This document shows positions 54,249 through 64,000 of a stretch of DNA of 64,000 bases, one piece after another. Source of the stretch: Setomelanomma holmii. Lineage: Eukaryota > Ascomycota > Dothideomycetes > Pleosporales > Phaeosphaeriaceae. The notes under the pieces are model-generated. The model was not told the origin of the DNA. It saw only the letters and a program-made list of their open reading frames with translations, and made no database searches. The translations under genes and the position numbers were made by a program. The stretch spans positions 1-64,000 of the forward strand of contig ML978181.1 of the NCBI GenBank assembly GCA_010015745.1, read 5' to 3'. Position 1 is the stretch's first letter. Each line of letters begins with the position of its first letter.

Positions 54249-55892
54249 ATGGCGCCCAAATCAGATCCTTCGAGACGACCATGGCAGGACATCGCCCAAG
54301 AAGCTCAAGGCTATCGCGATGAAACCATAGCAAGGCTCTCTCCTCCCGCTCCCCAGGCACCAGCTGTACTGCCAAAAGATGTCATGAAGCTTCCACAGCA
54401 GCTCTTCAAGCAAGACATCCTCGCGATCACAGAGCTGCTACCAGAAGAGCTCGTTTCTTCGCTAGCGGCAGGACACTTGTCAGCTGTCGCGGTAACAAGC
54501 GCCTTTTTGCAGCGCGCAGCTCTATCGCAGGGCCTTACGAACTGTCTGACGGAGCTCCTTCATGAAAGGGCACTGCAACGAGCGAAAGAGCTAGATGCCT
54601 ATTTCGAGAAGCATAAGCGTCCCATTGGCCCGCTACATGGTCTCCCTATTAGCGTGAAGGAGCACATAGGCTTTCAAGGCTTGAGGTGCACGACTGGGTA
54701 TGTTTCCCACTGGGAAGTTGTTTCGAAAGAGGATGGACATATACTCCAGGTACTGCATGCTACTGGAGCAGTCTTCCATTGTCGAACAACTGTTCCACAA
54801 ACTATGATGCATCTAGAGACGGATTCGAACTTATACGGTGTGACTACGAACCCCTATAACAGAGATCTTACAGCTGGAGGAAGCTCAGGAGGCGAAGGAG
54901 CTCTTGTCGCTCTTCGCGGGTCCTGCCTAGGTATTGGGTCTGATGTTGGCGGGTCCATTCGAAGCCCAGCTGCGAACTGCGGAGTTTATGGCTTGAAGCC
55001 AACAGCTTTCCGTCTCCCTACCGATGGATGGGGCTATATGATGGCGGGCGCAGATACTGTAGAGACTGTGCTAGGCCCCCTATCAACATCACTAGAGGGC
55101 TTGGAGATTTTCATGAAGGCCATCATCGATTCAGAGCCTTGGCTGACCGAGCCAGCTCTGATACCTATGCCTTGGCGCACATACAGCGTTCCACACGACC
55201 GTCCTCTGCGAATTGGTGTTCTATGGCATGACGGCATCGTACGCCCGCATCCGCCCATTACCCGTGCGTTGAGGACGATTACAGAAAGCCTGAAGAAACA
55301 CAACATTGAAGTAGTAAACTTTCCACCATATCTACACGACGAAGCATGGGCCATACTATCCTCGCTCTATTACCCCGATGGCGGCGAAGCCGATGCCGAA
55401 GACATCGCCAAATCCAGAGAACCGTGGCGTCCACTCTCCGAATGGATCATCAAAGAAAACCCATGCGTCAAGAAGCTCACCGTCGGCGAATTAGCATACT
55501 GGTTCGAGGAGCGAGAAGCGTACCGTAAAGAGTACGCGCTGCACTGGAACAAGTATGGTATCGATGCGCTGCTTTGCCCAGTCGGTCCTGGTGTAGCGCC
55601 GAAACATAATACAGCCAAGTACTGGAGCTATACGAGTCAATGGAATTTGCTTGATTACCCTGGACTCGTGTTTCCAGTGTGTACGGTCGATAAGGAGGCG
55701 GATAAGTGGGATGATGATGGTAAGGTGCTTAGTGGGCTTGACGAGGAACATCGCAAGCTTTGGGATCCGGAGGAGTTTCATGGAGTGCCTGTGGGCTTAC
55801 AACTCGTTGGAAGACGATTTGAGGATGAGAAGATTTTGGGTATATTGGAGCACGTTAAGGGCTTCATTGGAAGCCACATGAACCTAAGTTAA
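54249..55892 (+). CDS. Amidase-signature family hydrolase (acetamidase-like)
   Basis: One exon, 547 residues from the ATG at 54249. The amidase signature is complete: the catalytic Lys in GLPISVKEHIG (near 136), the Ser-rich loop LTAGGSSGGEGALVALRG (near 209), and the nucleophile region GIGSDVGGSIRSPA (near 235). These form the Ser-cisSer-Lys triad. C-terminal motifs PGLVFPV and GVPVGLQLVGRRFEDE are also typical. Members hydrolyse small amides such as acetamide or various aryl and fatty amides; the substrate cannot be told from sequence. The N-terminal RRPWQDIAQEAQGYRDETIA matches fungal acetamidase-like proteins. No signal peptide, so it is likely cytosolic. Intact. Confidence 0.92.
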   Translation: MAPKSDPSRRPWQDIAQEAQGYRDETIARLSPPAPQAPAVLPKDVMKLPQQLFKQDILAITELLPEELVSSLAAGHLSAVAVTSAFLQRAALSQGLTNCLTELLHERALQRAKELDAYFEKHKRPIGPLHGLPISVKEHIGFQGLRCTTGYVSHWEVVSKEDGHILQVLHATGAVFHCRTTVPQTMMHLETDSNLYGVTTNPYNRDLTAGGSSGGEGALVALRGSCLGIGSDVGGSIRSPAANCGVYGLKPTAFRLPTDGWGYMMAGADTVETVLGPLSTSLEGLEIFMKAIIDSEPWLTEPALIPMPWRTYSVPHDRPLRIGVLWHDGIVRPHPPITRALRTITESLKKHNIEVVNFPPYLHDEAWAILSSLYYPDGGEADAEDIAKSREPWRPLSEWIIKENPCVKKLTVGELAYWFEEREAYRKEYALHWNKYGIDALLCPVGPGVAPKHNTAKYWSYTSQWNLLDYPGLVFPVCTVDKEADKWDDDGKVLSGLDEEHRKLWDPEEFHGVPVGLQLVGRRFEDEKILGILEHVKGFIGSHMNLS

Positions 55893-56250
55893 TAAGTGCT
55901 GTTAATCTGGCTTCATCGTAGCGGCGCACTTTTTGAAGGGACTACTGCGCGACAGGATCACGACACACACGAGGTTTTCTTTGGCAACCTGTTATTGCTA
56001 TCGGATGGCAAACCACAAATTCTAGGAATTTTAGAACCTTACTCGAGATGTGTGTATTTAGAACGGGTATATATGCGGAGCTGATACATTGAATGTATCT
56101 TTCCCTATGTTTCTTAATAGATGAGTCGAGGTGGTCGGATAGGTATCGAAAAGGAACAGCAATGGTCACTAATTTACTCTGTTCGTCTATACTCGAGTCA
56201 TGCTGTGACAGTGCTCGGCTCTGTGAACATTGTTCCCTCTTTCGTCCCCT
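55893..56250. other. Convergent intergenic region
   Basis: 358 bp between amidase and F-box-like gene ends. No feature is recognised. Confidence 0.35.
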
Positions 56251-57445
56251 TCATGCGAAGACGGATGACAGAGCTGGGCTTGAACTACCTCCCGCTGGCG
56301 GAGGCGCTGCCGCTGCCGCTTGAAGCGCTCGCATTTTGGCAAAGAGTGGTTGCTCAAAGTCTGCGGCCTCCTCGATTTGAGGTCTACTTGATGGATGTCG
56401 AGTGACCGGATAAAGTGGAAGAGGCGGAACGATATCAGCATTCTGCATTCCGATGACAAATGACATACCTGGACCGACAGAGGTGTTTTGCTCCTCGATC
56501 GCGTCCACAGAGACAAGAAAATTGTCAGCTTCGATCGCAGTGTAATGCATTTTGGATTTGATAGCCCGTGGATCGGGCCATTGCGACAAAGCATCCACCA
56601 CCCCTACCAGATCAGCGGGAAGATGAGTTCGTGCCAAGTCTCGCGGTATCAGAATGCGAATGCATAGGTCTTGACCATAGTGTCCAAGATGCAGATGCGA
56701 CAGTAGTTGCTCTAGCATATCGTCGAGAAATCGACGTTCTGTCACGTGCAGGTTGATGTATGATTGACTGGCGCCTGACGTGTTTCTCCTGAGATAATTT
56801 ATGATGGGCTCTATGATCGATTGATCTCTCCATCCTTGTGCTTTCGTAGGTCCGTGGTTCTCGATCCATTTGGTCTCGGCCTCGCAAGCGGTCCTAAACA
56901 AGCGCAGCAAAAGCCGAGATCTGGTCAACACAATCCCAATGAACGACGATTTCGGCTACTGCGCGTCTTCCTTTTTCTTCCTCGCGCAGAAACCGTCAAA
57001 ATTCTTCGAATATGGAGCTGTTGACTAGCTCCATAGAAGAATCTGAGGCAGTCGATACGAACGCAGCTTGTATAGCTTGTCCATGGCTTTGTGATCCAGG
57101 GATTGGTTTGCAGATCACTCTCACGCCCAAGTAGTCATAGATCTTTAGTCGTAATTCATAAGGCAAGTCAGACCATGACCCACTGGGCACGGCTTTTAGA
57201 GTGGCTACCGGAGGCACCACTGGAGGCGCGACCTGAGATCCTGCTTGAAGTCCTGCTTAAGGTCCTGCCTGAGGTCTAGCTTGGGGTGCTCGTCTCCGCG
57301 GAGCCTGCGCAGGTGTTGGTCGCGGTGCTGCAGCAGGCCTTCTTGCGCGCCTCGGCCTCCTCCTCGTTCTTGGTACTAAGAAGATCTCATCCTCAAGTCT
57401 TTGTGGCTTCGCTATGGTTGGTCGGTTCCGTAGGGTAGGAGGCAT
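56251..57445 (-). CDS. F-box-like protein, exon structure uncertain
   Basis: ATG at 57445 begins PPTLRNRPTIAKPQRLEDEI, followed by an Arg/Ala/Pro-rich stretch with short tandem repeats of AGP-, AGL- and AGS-type units. The frame meets a TAA at about 57256, then continues with GSWSDLPYELRLKIYDYLG, the F-box-like motif. A 144-nt intron (57376-57233, GTACCA donor) would remove both the repeats and the stop. A second break near 57000 can be joined by a 70-nt intron before SSFIGIVLTRSRLLLRLF. The last exon is helical and ends in an Ala/Pro/Gly-rich tail. Either the gene is spliced as proposed, or the TAA (from CAA) marks decay. No substrate or partner can be named. Confidence 0.5.
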
Positions 57446-58998
57446 TCTGTGGCCAGTCCCTTGTTCGAACGTACGTGTTGCAAGATTGTGTAGTGAGGTT
57501 ATGGAGACAAAGTCGCTGGGTACGGTCGCTGACCGGTCCAATCTATATCACGTATTCACGGCTCCTCGATTTATTAGCATGAAGGATCATGGACAAAACA
57601 AAGCAACAATGAGGAACGCGTCGGAGGTATTGCCACATTGTGCAGCAAGCTTACCTTTGTTCGTTCTATTCTTAGTGCCTGACGGGCAACGAGCTACCAT
57701 CTGCGCAAAGATTAGACACTTACTAGGCAGCGGAATTTGTGAATAGGTTATCTTGGCTTGACTATACACACTTGTCGTGCCGATTATATTTCCTGGAATC
57801 CTCGAGGTTTCCAGTCCGTCTGTTTGGCGTACAAACAGTTTGATGTGTATTTGAGGACCATGCCAGTTAGAACCGTCGGGCAAAAACACGCTAGTTTAAA
57901 TATGTCAACCACAGCTGGTTCGTTAGACGCAATGACGACAGATTATTAACTCGGTTTCCCACTGGGGAGACCATTGGCAGATGTCAACGCATTGACTCCC
58001 ATGAGAAAGTTGCAGGCCAACAAATAACTTGCCTGAGCTCAAAATACTATTCATCGCGACTATAGACTTCGTTTTACATTATAGTCAGGTGCTGAAGCGC
58101 TGCACATGTGGAGAGGTATTCCAAAGAGCCACGTCAGGGCATAGAAGCGCGCCGTCGTTTCACCTTGTCTCGTGTGGATGGTATGAGCGACCTCCATGCG
58201 AAGTGGTAGCTGCCTGTACACAGAGCGTGAAAGGGAGAATGGCGAAAATTGTAGAGTACCTTTCTGCACTTGATCGGTCTGGAGAGATTCTGCTGAGCGG
58301 TCAGGATAGAAAGCACCTGAAAATTGCAAAGTTCGAGGGGCGCTCATGCTGGTCACTTCGAGTGTGGCTCGATGGAAAAGCGCATGCACAGAGTAACGTC
58401 CTTGAGAAGAGTCGTCGACGAATTCCGCTTTGTTGCTTGTCGATGCGCGTAACAATTGCATGTAAGACTTGAGAGCCCGCAATACATCGTTCGCGCGACA
58501 ATCCACTGTTTGTTCGTTCTCATTCCATAATCAGAAGAATGGTATAATAGTTTGTATGCGCGAGATCAGACCGCTGCTCACCCGAATTTCATGGAGTGGA
58601 CTTACGCACATGGACGAGAGATCTGCCGTAATTTACCGAGATCGCCGAGTATCTAATTCGGATCACTGTCAACGAAATTGTTCCTAGGCTTGACTCAATG
58701 TTTATTTGACGAAATCAGTAAGTGTCTCAAATGTAATTCATATATCGGTGTATCCTACTGTCATCATGACAACGGCCGGCACTGTAGAGACTACCCAGGC
58801 TGCTGATTAGACGTTCGAAAGTCTGACGAAAGTGCGCATCTAGTTTCCGCCAGTTTCTCCCGTCACACTTCTTGGCAATTTCCTTCGGAAGGCCGAGAAG
58901 ACTGCCACCTCCGACCATCTGTGTGACTAGGTGCCATTCTGGAACGGCTGAGTGCGGCTAGATACTCTCCAGAAGCGGTCACCTGAACAATACCGTAA
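57446..58998. other. Intergenic with unresolved coding signals near its right end
   Basis: Plus strand 58769-58920 begins with ATGACAACGGCCGGC but is broken by TAG codons, and the opposite strand (58918-58727) has an equally protein-like frame. Upstream exons of the next gene may lie here. Nothing can be fixed with confidence. Confidence 0.35.
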
Positions 58999-60892
58999 AC
59001 ATGGTACAGACCTCCCCGTCGGAGCAACCACTTCATCAGTACAGATAAGCGTTTTCGGTTGCCCACCGGATCTCACTATGCTCCGTTTGCAGCTCGATTC
59101 GCCAAATCACCACAAGAAGAGTTTTGGGTATGCTCTTACGGCAAGGTCTTCCGGGTTCCAACGAAGAGGACCAGCCGTGGTATTGCAGCACTCGTCGGTG
59201 AGAAGTTCCCCGTAATCACGGCTGCTCTATGCCCCAACATCACGTGACCGGCTGTCCTTCACGTTGATGGCTTTCGGATGCCCCCTGCAACCTGGCTATT
59301 TGGCTTTCTTTCTGTGGCAATTCATGCGATGGCCATCATTGATGAACAGCTCGGAATGTGCTGATCTTCCCTCACCCAGAACCGCCGACCTGATCGAAGT
59401 CCTAATGTCTAATGCAGGTTCCATTCGCTACGAACTCAATCGTCCTACTGTCGATGGGTCTACTCCAGAACAGTCTATAGCCCCTCGCCAGACAAGTGAT
59501 CTCACGAAGCCATCCGCATCAGATCAAGGCCATGGCGTGCCAACAGCGGTATCTCGGAAATCACGCGTAGACACCGCTCAGGGACGCCAGGTGAATCATT
59601 CCAGCATGAAGCCTTCGAAGCGGAGCAAAACCCGTGCTCAGAACCAACAACTCACCTCGACCGCCCTATCAGCCTTCGGATTCGAGATTGATTTTGCTGA
59701 GACCTTTCGGCCGGAAAAGGACTATGAGGACACCATCCCTTCCGATTCGGATGCTGACAACTTCGACGATTACTATGGAGGCTCAACGTATACTGAAGCC
59801 ATTCGACCAGATGGCAAGAACCTGGCTGCAGCAGGATCTTTTCAGCGCAAATTAGGTGAGCTCGCACGGAATCTGCCGGTCTTGAAACAGCTTGATTTCG
59901 AGCATATCGATCCCCAGTGTATGGAGGACGAGTACGATGATTATTTCGAAGTTCGCTTGTTGCTTGGGGAACAGGTGGAGAAGATTGGCGATCCAGCGAA
60001 AGCCGATTGGGCGTACTTCAGGAGGCACCCGCATGGTGCCACTACCCCAACATTCTTGATCATTGCGGACCCTCCAGCGAACTCGACTGGCGGGGCGGCT
60101 GGTGTGCAGCAAGAGCAATGGAAAGGAATGGGATGGGATGAACTCGCCAAGAACGTCAAGGCAGGCACTTTGCAGCTTCGATGTCCTTTCGCAGATGTGT
60201 ACGACACCGAGCCTTTGCTACGCGCATTGGTAAAGTACTCTTTCCTTGTGATTAGCGCCGCTGCGAAGCCTACTCCCTTCATTCACGATATTTTGAATAA
60301 TACGGCTTTCGATATGGACCTAGAGAAAGCCTGCGAACGCCTTCGCGGCGACGACAAACTTGTCGATCACACTAATAAGGCACGTAGTAAGCAGTCGAGA
60401 AACCCCAAGCGCTCGTTGTCTGCGGTGGGCCAGGAAGCGCCGCCAGAGAGGCGTATGAAGCTGCAACCAGCCATGCACTCACCTCTGGAAGGCCCCGGAC
60501 ATTTCAGTGACAACCGCAATGCCCGGTCTGATGGCAAATCAAATAAGGAGTCTGTTGAGAACGAGGATGTCTCGGAAGATGAGTACTGGGCGGAGCTCTG
60601 GATGGAGTTGTTCGAACCGGAGCCTGAGGTGCCTGGATGGGTCGATGAACCTTTCGCCGCAGGCAACATTACTGTCGATGCCACAACAACATGTTCGGGA
60701 GTGGGCCACTCTGCGCCGCATACCCGAGTCACAGACGTCGCGCACTCGGCAACATCCCTTCAACCTTCCCTCGAGCCTTTCTTGACCAAGGAAGAAGCGG
60801 CGGAACTTCTCGAAGCCATGGAGGCGAAGAAGCAGAAATGCATAGCGAAATACGATGCAAAGATGGCCGGTATCCGACGGCGCATAATTTAG
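58999..60892 (+). CDS. Acidic orphan protein, 5' end undetermined
   Basis: The main exon 59350-60892 encodes an acidic protein. An upstream open exon (about 59010-59243; KRFRLPTGSHYAPFAARFAK, then EFWVCSYGKVFRVPTKRTS) joins it in phase through a 106-nt intron (59244-59349, GTGACC donor, AACAG acceptor). No start codon for that exon was found. If the intron is wrong, translation could begin at 59267 or 59342. The main part has an acidic segment (SDSDADNFDDYYGG), a folded-looking core with LGELARNLPVLKQLDFEH and YDTEPLLRALVKYSFLVISA, and a C-terminal helix with EEAAELLEAMEAKKQKC. The family is not recognised. Confidence 0.5.
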
Positions 60893-61549
60893 TGCGGCGT
60901 CTGACGTTTCGAGACGGAAGATATAGGAGGATAAGGGCAACAGGAGTATGAAGAAAGATGGACAATGGGCGAGACGACTCGGCCGGGTATCTAGAATTTG
61001 TCTACTTCGAGAGTGGAAGTGCGAGAAGAGCGGTCAAAGATGGGAGAGAACAGCATGACTGCAAAGGGAATAGCCTGTCCGGCGATTTGATATGTGTTTG
61101 AAGAAAATAAACCGTTCTGGTGTTGAGTTATGGCAAGAATGATGGACGTGGAATTGGACCTGTCCGACAACGAGAACGTGTTATTAGAAGGAGTATGGAA
61201 GCCTGCTACTTGCGTAGTCAGCTATCAAGGAAAAAGGCTGTCCGGCCACGTATAGCACGGAATTTACCGTATTATGCCCACGATGACATATCTGGACAAT
61301 CCCGCCATGTGACATGTTCCAAAGCCAATGCTTCAAGTCTAACAGATATTAGACCCGAGCTTGGCCTCCGGATCGTAGGCTTACGTCTGGGCACGGCGAG
61401 GATATGGAAGCGACCACCACAGGTGGCAGCTTCCAAGGTTTAGGGATCGTTTTAGCGGCTTGGCGCCTTCCTGCTACCGTCGTCCTCTTCCTTGGTGGCA
61501 GGTCGCACTCACTCACCTGCACATACTACTCACGTCCTATTCGACGACG
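60893..61549. other. Intergenic, chitinase promoter side
   Basis: 657 bp, no gene seen. The chitinase frame is open from 61460 but its first ATG is at 61550. Confidence 0.45.
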
Positions 61550-62818
61550 ATGTGGCGGATTGCAAGTATGTTCGCCAATGTGATGGCCATCTCGTCGTTG
61601 GTGTTCATGGTGCACGGCGACTCAGCCAAAGCCCATGATTCCACTTATGGGACGAGGTACATCATGTACTTGACGGGGTAAGTCGTTGTCTTGCTTTACG
61701 TACGTCTTCTCATATAGTGAAGGCAACACAATGCCGTACCAAAGTCAACTTTCGTCTCAGACGTCACTCATGTCGCCCTTGCCTTCATGAGATCTGAAAT
61801 ATTCAATGATGTTGGCCGTAGCGAGTGGCCACTGTTCACTACTGTGGCTGAAGTTCGGCCCCAGTTCACAAAGCACACTGTTATTCAAGTCGCAATTGGC
61901 GGATGGGGCGACACCGCTGGCTTCGAAAAGGCTGCCGAGACATTAGAGAGCAGAGAGCTTTTCGCACAGAACGTACATGCTATGCTGGACGCGACAGGTG
62001 CTGATGGCGTGGATATCGACTGGGAATACCCAGGCGGCAATGGCGAAGACTACAAGACCAACCCAAACTCTGGCAAGGAATGGCAGATTGCCGCGTATCC
62101 AAACTTACTCGCTTCAATACGTGCTGCGATTGGACCAACAAAGACAATCTCTGCGGCAGTACCAGGCTTACCACGAGACATGCTAGCCTTCACAACAGCT
62201 ACCATTCCAGACATCATGGACGTTGTCGATTTCTTCAACATAATGACTTATGATCTCATGAACCGCCGCGACAACGCCACAAAACACCATACAGGTGTGG
62301 CGAACTCAATCGAGGCGCTCGAAACCTACATCGATCGTGGCGTTCCTCCAGAAAAAGCGAATCTGGGTCTAGCTTTCTACGTGAGGTGGTTTATCACTGC
62401 TCCAGGCGTGGACTGCAACGAAGGGCCTATCGGCTGCAAAACGGAGCTCATGGAGGGTCCGAACACAGGAGCTGACCTGGGCCAAGCTGGCGGTTTCTCG
62501 TGGCACGACGAAGTACCCAGTGAGGTGCAAAAGTCGTTTGCGAAGGCAACGGCGAATGGCACATATGATGAAGAAGGTGGAGGCTACTACTATTGGGATG
62601 AAGAAGAGCGTCGATTCTGGACTTGGGATACTCCGGAAGCCATTAAGCGGAAGTTCCCTCTAATCGTGGAAAAGTTGAAGTTAGGCGGCGTGTTCGCGTG
62701 GGGCCTAGGTGAAGATGCGCCAAAGTTCGAGCACTTGTGCGCAGCCAATGAGGGCATCAGGTCAACAATGAGTTCAACAAACGTCGGTCGGAAGTACGAG
62801 TCGAGAAGCGAGTTGTGA
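61550..62818 (+). CDS. GH18 chitinase, secreted
   Basis: Exons 61550-61677 and 61723-62818, with a 45-nt intron (GTAAGT donor, AAG acceptor), give 407 residues. The N terminus (WRIASMFANVMAISSLVFMV) is a signal peptide. The barrel carries the beta-3 motif VIQVAIGGWGD and the catalytic signature DGVDIDWEYPGG, with Glu as acid, followed by NIMTYDLMNR and a final GGVFAWGLGED. No chitin-binding or LysM module is attached. Such enzymes cut chitin in own cell walls, in autolysis, or in competing fungi. The acceptor AAG is rare; the phase and the restored LTGQHNAVP sequence support it. Confidence 0.92.
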
Positions 62819-63334
62819 GTTGCACCTTCGGATCTCGCGCGCAATTCCGTGGATCATGAAAGCATGTCCACGTGATCTGGTACTAGGCCCGCGGAATCGG
62901 ACGCGTCGCACATTTTGGGCGCGAACCGGGTAAATTCTGGAAGATCGACTGGCTCGATGCACAACGGAAGCGTGGCATTGTCACTCTCGTGCTCCAGCAC
63001 ACAGCCTCCATGTTGCGGCTCTGCGCCATGGCTGACAGTTACTGTCGGATGGACACGCGCTGATGGATCATCACATGGAGTTCTGAGATTGAGCTCGCAA
63101 GTCGTAGCAAGCTGGCTTGTCATCGGAATGAAATAATCTTAACTCCGCCAGCCAATTGTGCATGACATCGTTAGCAAGAAGCTCAGACCATCATTGACGT
63201 TATGTCAGCGCCCTGCAGCTTCCTTAGAAGGTGCACGCTTGCCTCTGCCAAATCCTTACCTTCGCCGCCTGACAGTCGCTCGCTACCCTCTGCTTCCACA
63301 GTAGAGCCCGGTACACTTTACGCCCACACGATCG
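62819..63334. other. Intergenic before the ABC transporter gene
   Basis: 516 bp with no recognisable gene. Confidence 0.4.
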
Positions 63335-64000
63335 ATGCAGCAGGGACAGCAGATTCCGTTTCTGCCTTCCTCTCCGGCAAACGGCGCGTACGGCTACCTC
63401 ACGGCCTCGAAGCACGATCGCCAGTCGCTATGCGGTAACAACGAGGGCTGGGGGCCGATAAGCCCTATCCGCTATGACTTCACGCCGTGCTTTCTGGACG
63501 TCTGGATTGCGACCGTTTCTGCGTTTGGAATTGTAGGAGGCGCCGGCGCATTGTGGTATCTGTATAGCAAATGTCCTCCGCAGCCCGTGAAGCGCAACTG
63601 GCATTTTTACGCGAAATTGGTACGCGACCTATGAATGAGGATATAGAATAATTGGTGAGCTCACACTGACCGTGTGCGACACATAGATTACCCTTGGAGC
63701 TTTGTTTGCAACTACCGCTGTACAAGCCGCATTGCAAATAGAATACTATAAAGACGTCTGGCTCGGCGACTTCCGCTTCTGGACGACCATTCTTACACTC
63801 GTCTCCCTCGGCGTCGTATATTATATTCAGTACATCGAGCATTGGAGGTCGCGCAACGCTAACGGAGTGGTACTGTTCTACTGGCTCTTCCTGCTCATCG
63901 CATACGCTGTCAAACTTCGATCGCTCGTTGCTCAGCAAATACACCGCGAACATGTCGCGTATTTCTCCGTTTTCTGCATTAGTGCTGGATTGGCTGCGCT
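63335..64000 (+). CDS. ABCC-type (MRP/YCF1-like) ABC transporter, N-terminal part
   Basis: Exon 1 is 63335-63619, and exon 2 starts at 63687 and runs off the window (67-nt intron, GTACGC donor, CATAG acceptor). The visible part holds a short luminal segment with LCGNNEGWGPISPIRYDFTP and then several membrane helices (VWIATVSAFGIVGGAGALWY; WTTILTLVSLGVVYYIQYIE; GVVLFYWLFLLIAYAVKL). This is the extra N-terminal domain TMD0 of full-length ABCC proteins, which in fungi pump glutathione conjugates, metals or bile-type acids into the vacuole. The nucleotide-binding domains lie outside the window, so the ABCC call rests on TMD0 character only. Confidence 0.75.

Noticed and set aside
1..64000. CRISPR arrays, bacterial operons, riboswitches
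   Set aside because: Not expected in a nuclear fungal genome, and no direct-repeat array or ribosome-binding spacing was seen.

Overview
The window reads as nuclear DNA of a filamentous ascomycete, most likely a Dothideomycete. The evidence is short 40-80 nt GT-AG introns in orthologues of Sth1/Snf21, AP-2 mu, ArgJ, Bud31, Rpc19, His3 and Mss116, an intron-bearing tRNA-Gly, HET- and NACHT-type allorecognition genes, and plant-cell-wall and secreted enzymes. The class is an inference from gene flavour and is not proven here. Splice sites were placed by hand from frame, phase and protein similarity, so exon ends are models.

Layout. 1-3.1 kb holds the 5' part of a NACHT-ankyrin NLR-like gene running off the left edge. 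3.1-5.9 kb is gene-poor, with an intron-containing tRNA-Gly, a 422-bp fold-back element with long inverted arms, and a degenerate tRNA 3' end. 5.9-10.1 kb is the chromatin-remodelling ATPase of the RSC/SWI-SNF type. 11.3-12.5 kb is a secreted CE15 glucuronoyl esterase. 13.5-15.4 kb is a five-exon orphan gene with a C-terminal membrane segment. 16.1-17.5 kb is a methyltransferase fused to a GFA zinc domain. 18.2-19.8 kb is a coiled-coil, acidic protein. 20.1-22.6 kb is a HET-domain gene with at least one apparent lesion. 23.7-27.1 kb holds a small secreted HExxH protein, an F-box-like protein and AP-2 mu. 27.6-30.8 kb is a wrecked STAND/NACHT gene. 31.7-33.5 kb and 43.0-44.4 kb are two head-to-head pairs of one small unrecognised protein family. 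Between them lies a compact housekeeping block: ArgJ, a single-pass membrane protein, BUD31, the complex I LYR subunit, RPC19 and HIS3. 45-64 kb holds a forkhead factor, a Thr/Ser-rich secreted protein, MSS116, an amidase, an F-box-like gene, an acidic orphan, a GH18 chitinase and the first exons of an ABCC transporter.

How it fits together. Conserved genes are intact and closely packed, several sharing divergent promoters (BUD31/complex I subunit; RPC19/HIS3). ArgJ has a perfect TGACTCA cross-pathway-control site upstream. The accessory genes are different: an NLR, a broken NLR, a damaged HET gene and paralogous orphan pairs with frameshifts. This looks like birth-and-death evolution of self/non-self and orphan loci, with mutations partly compatible with RIP. 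Some one-base shifts in homopolymers could be assembly errors. The best candidate for something undescribed is the duplicated divergent pair of LW-x3-P small proteins.
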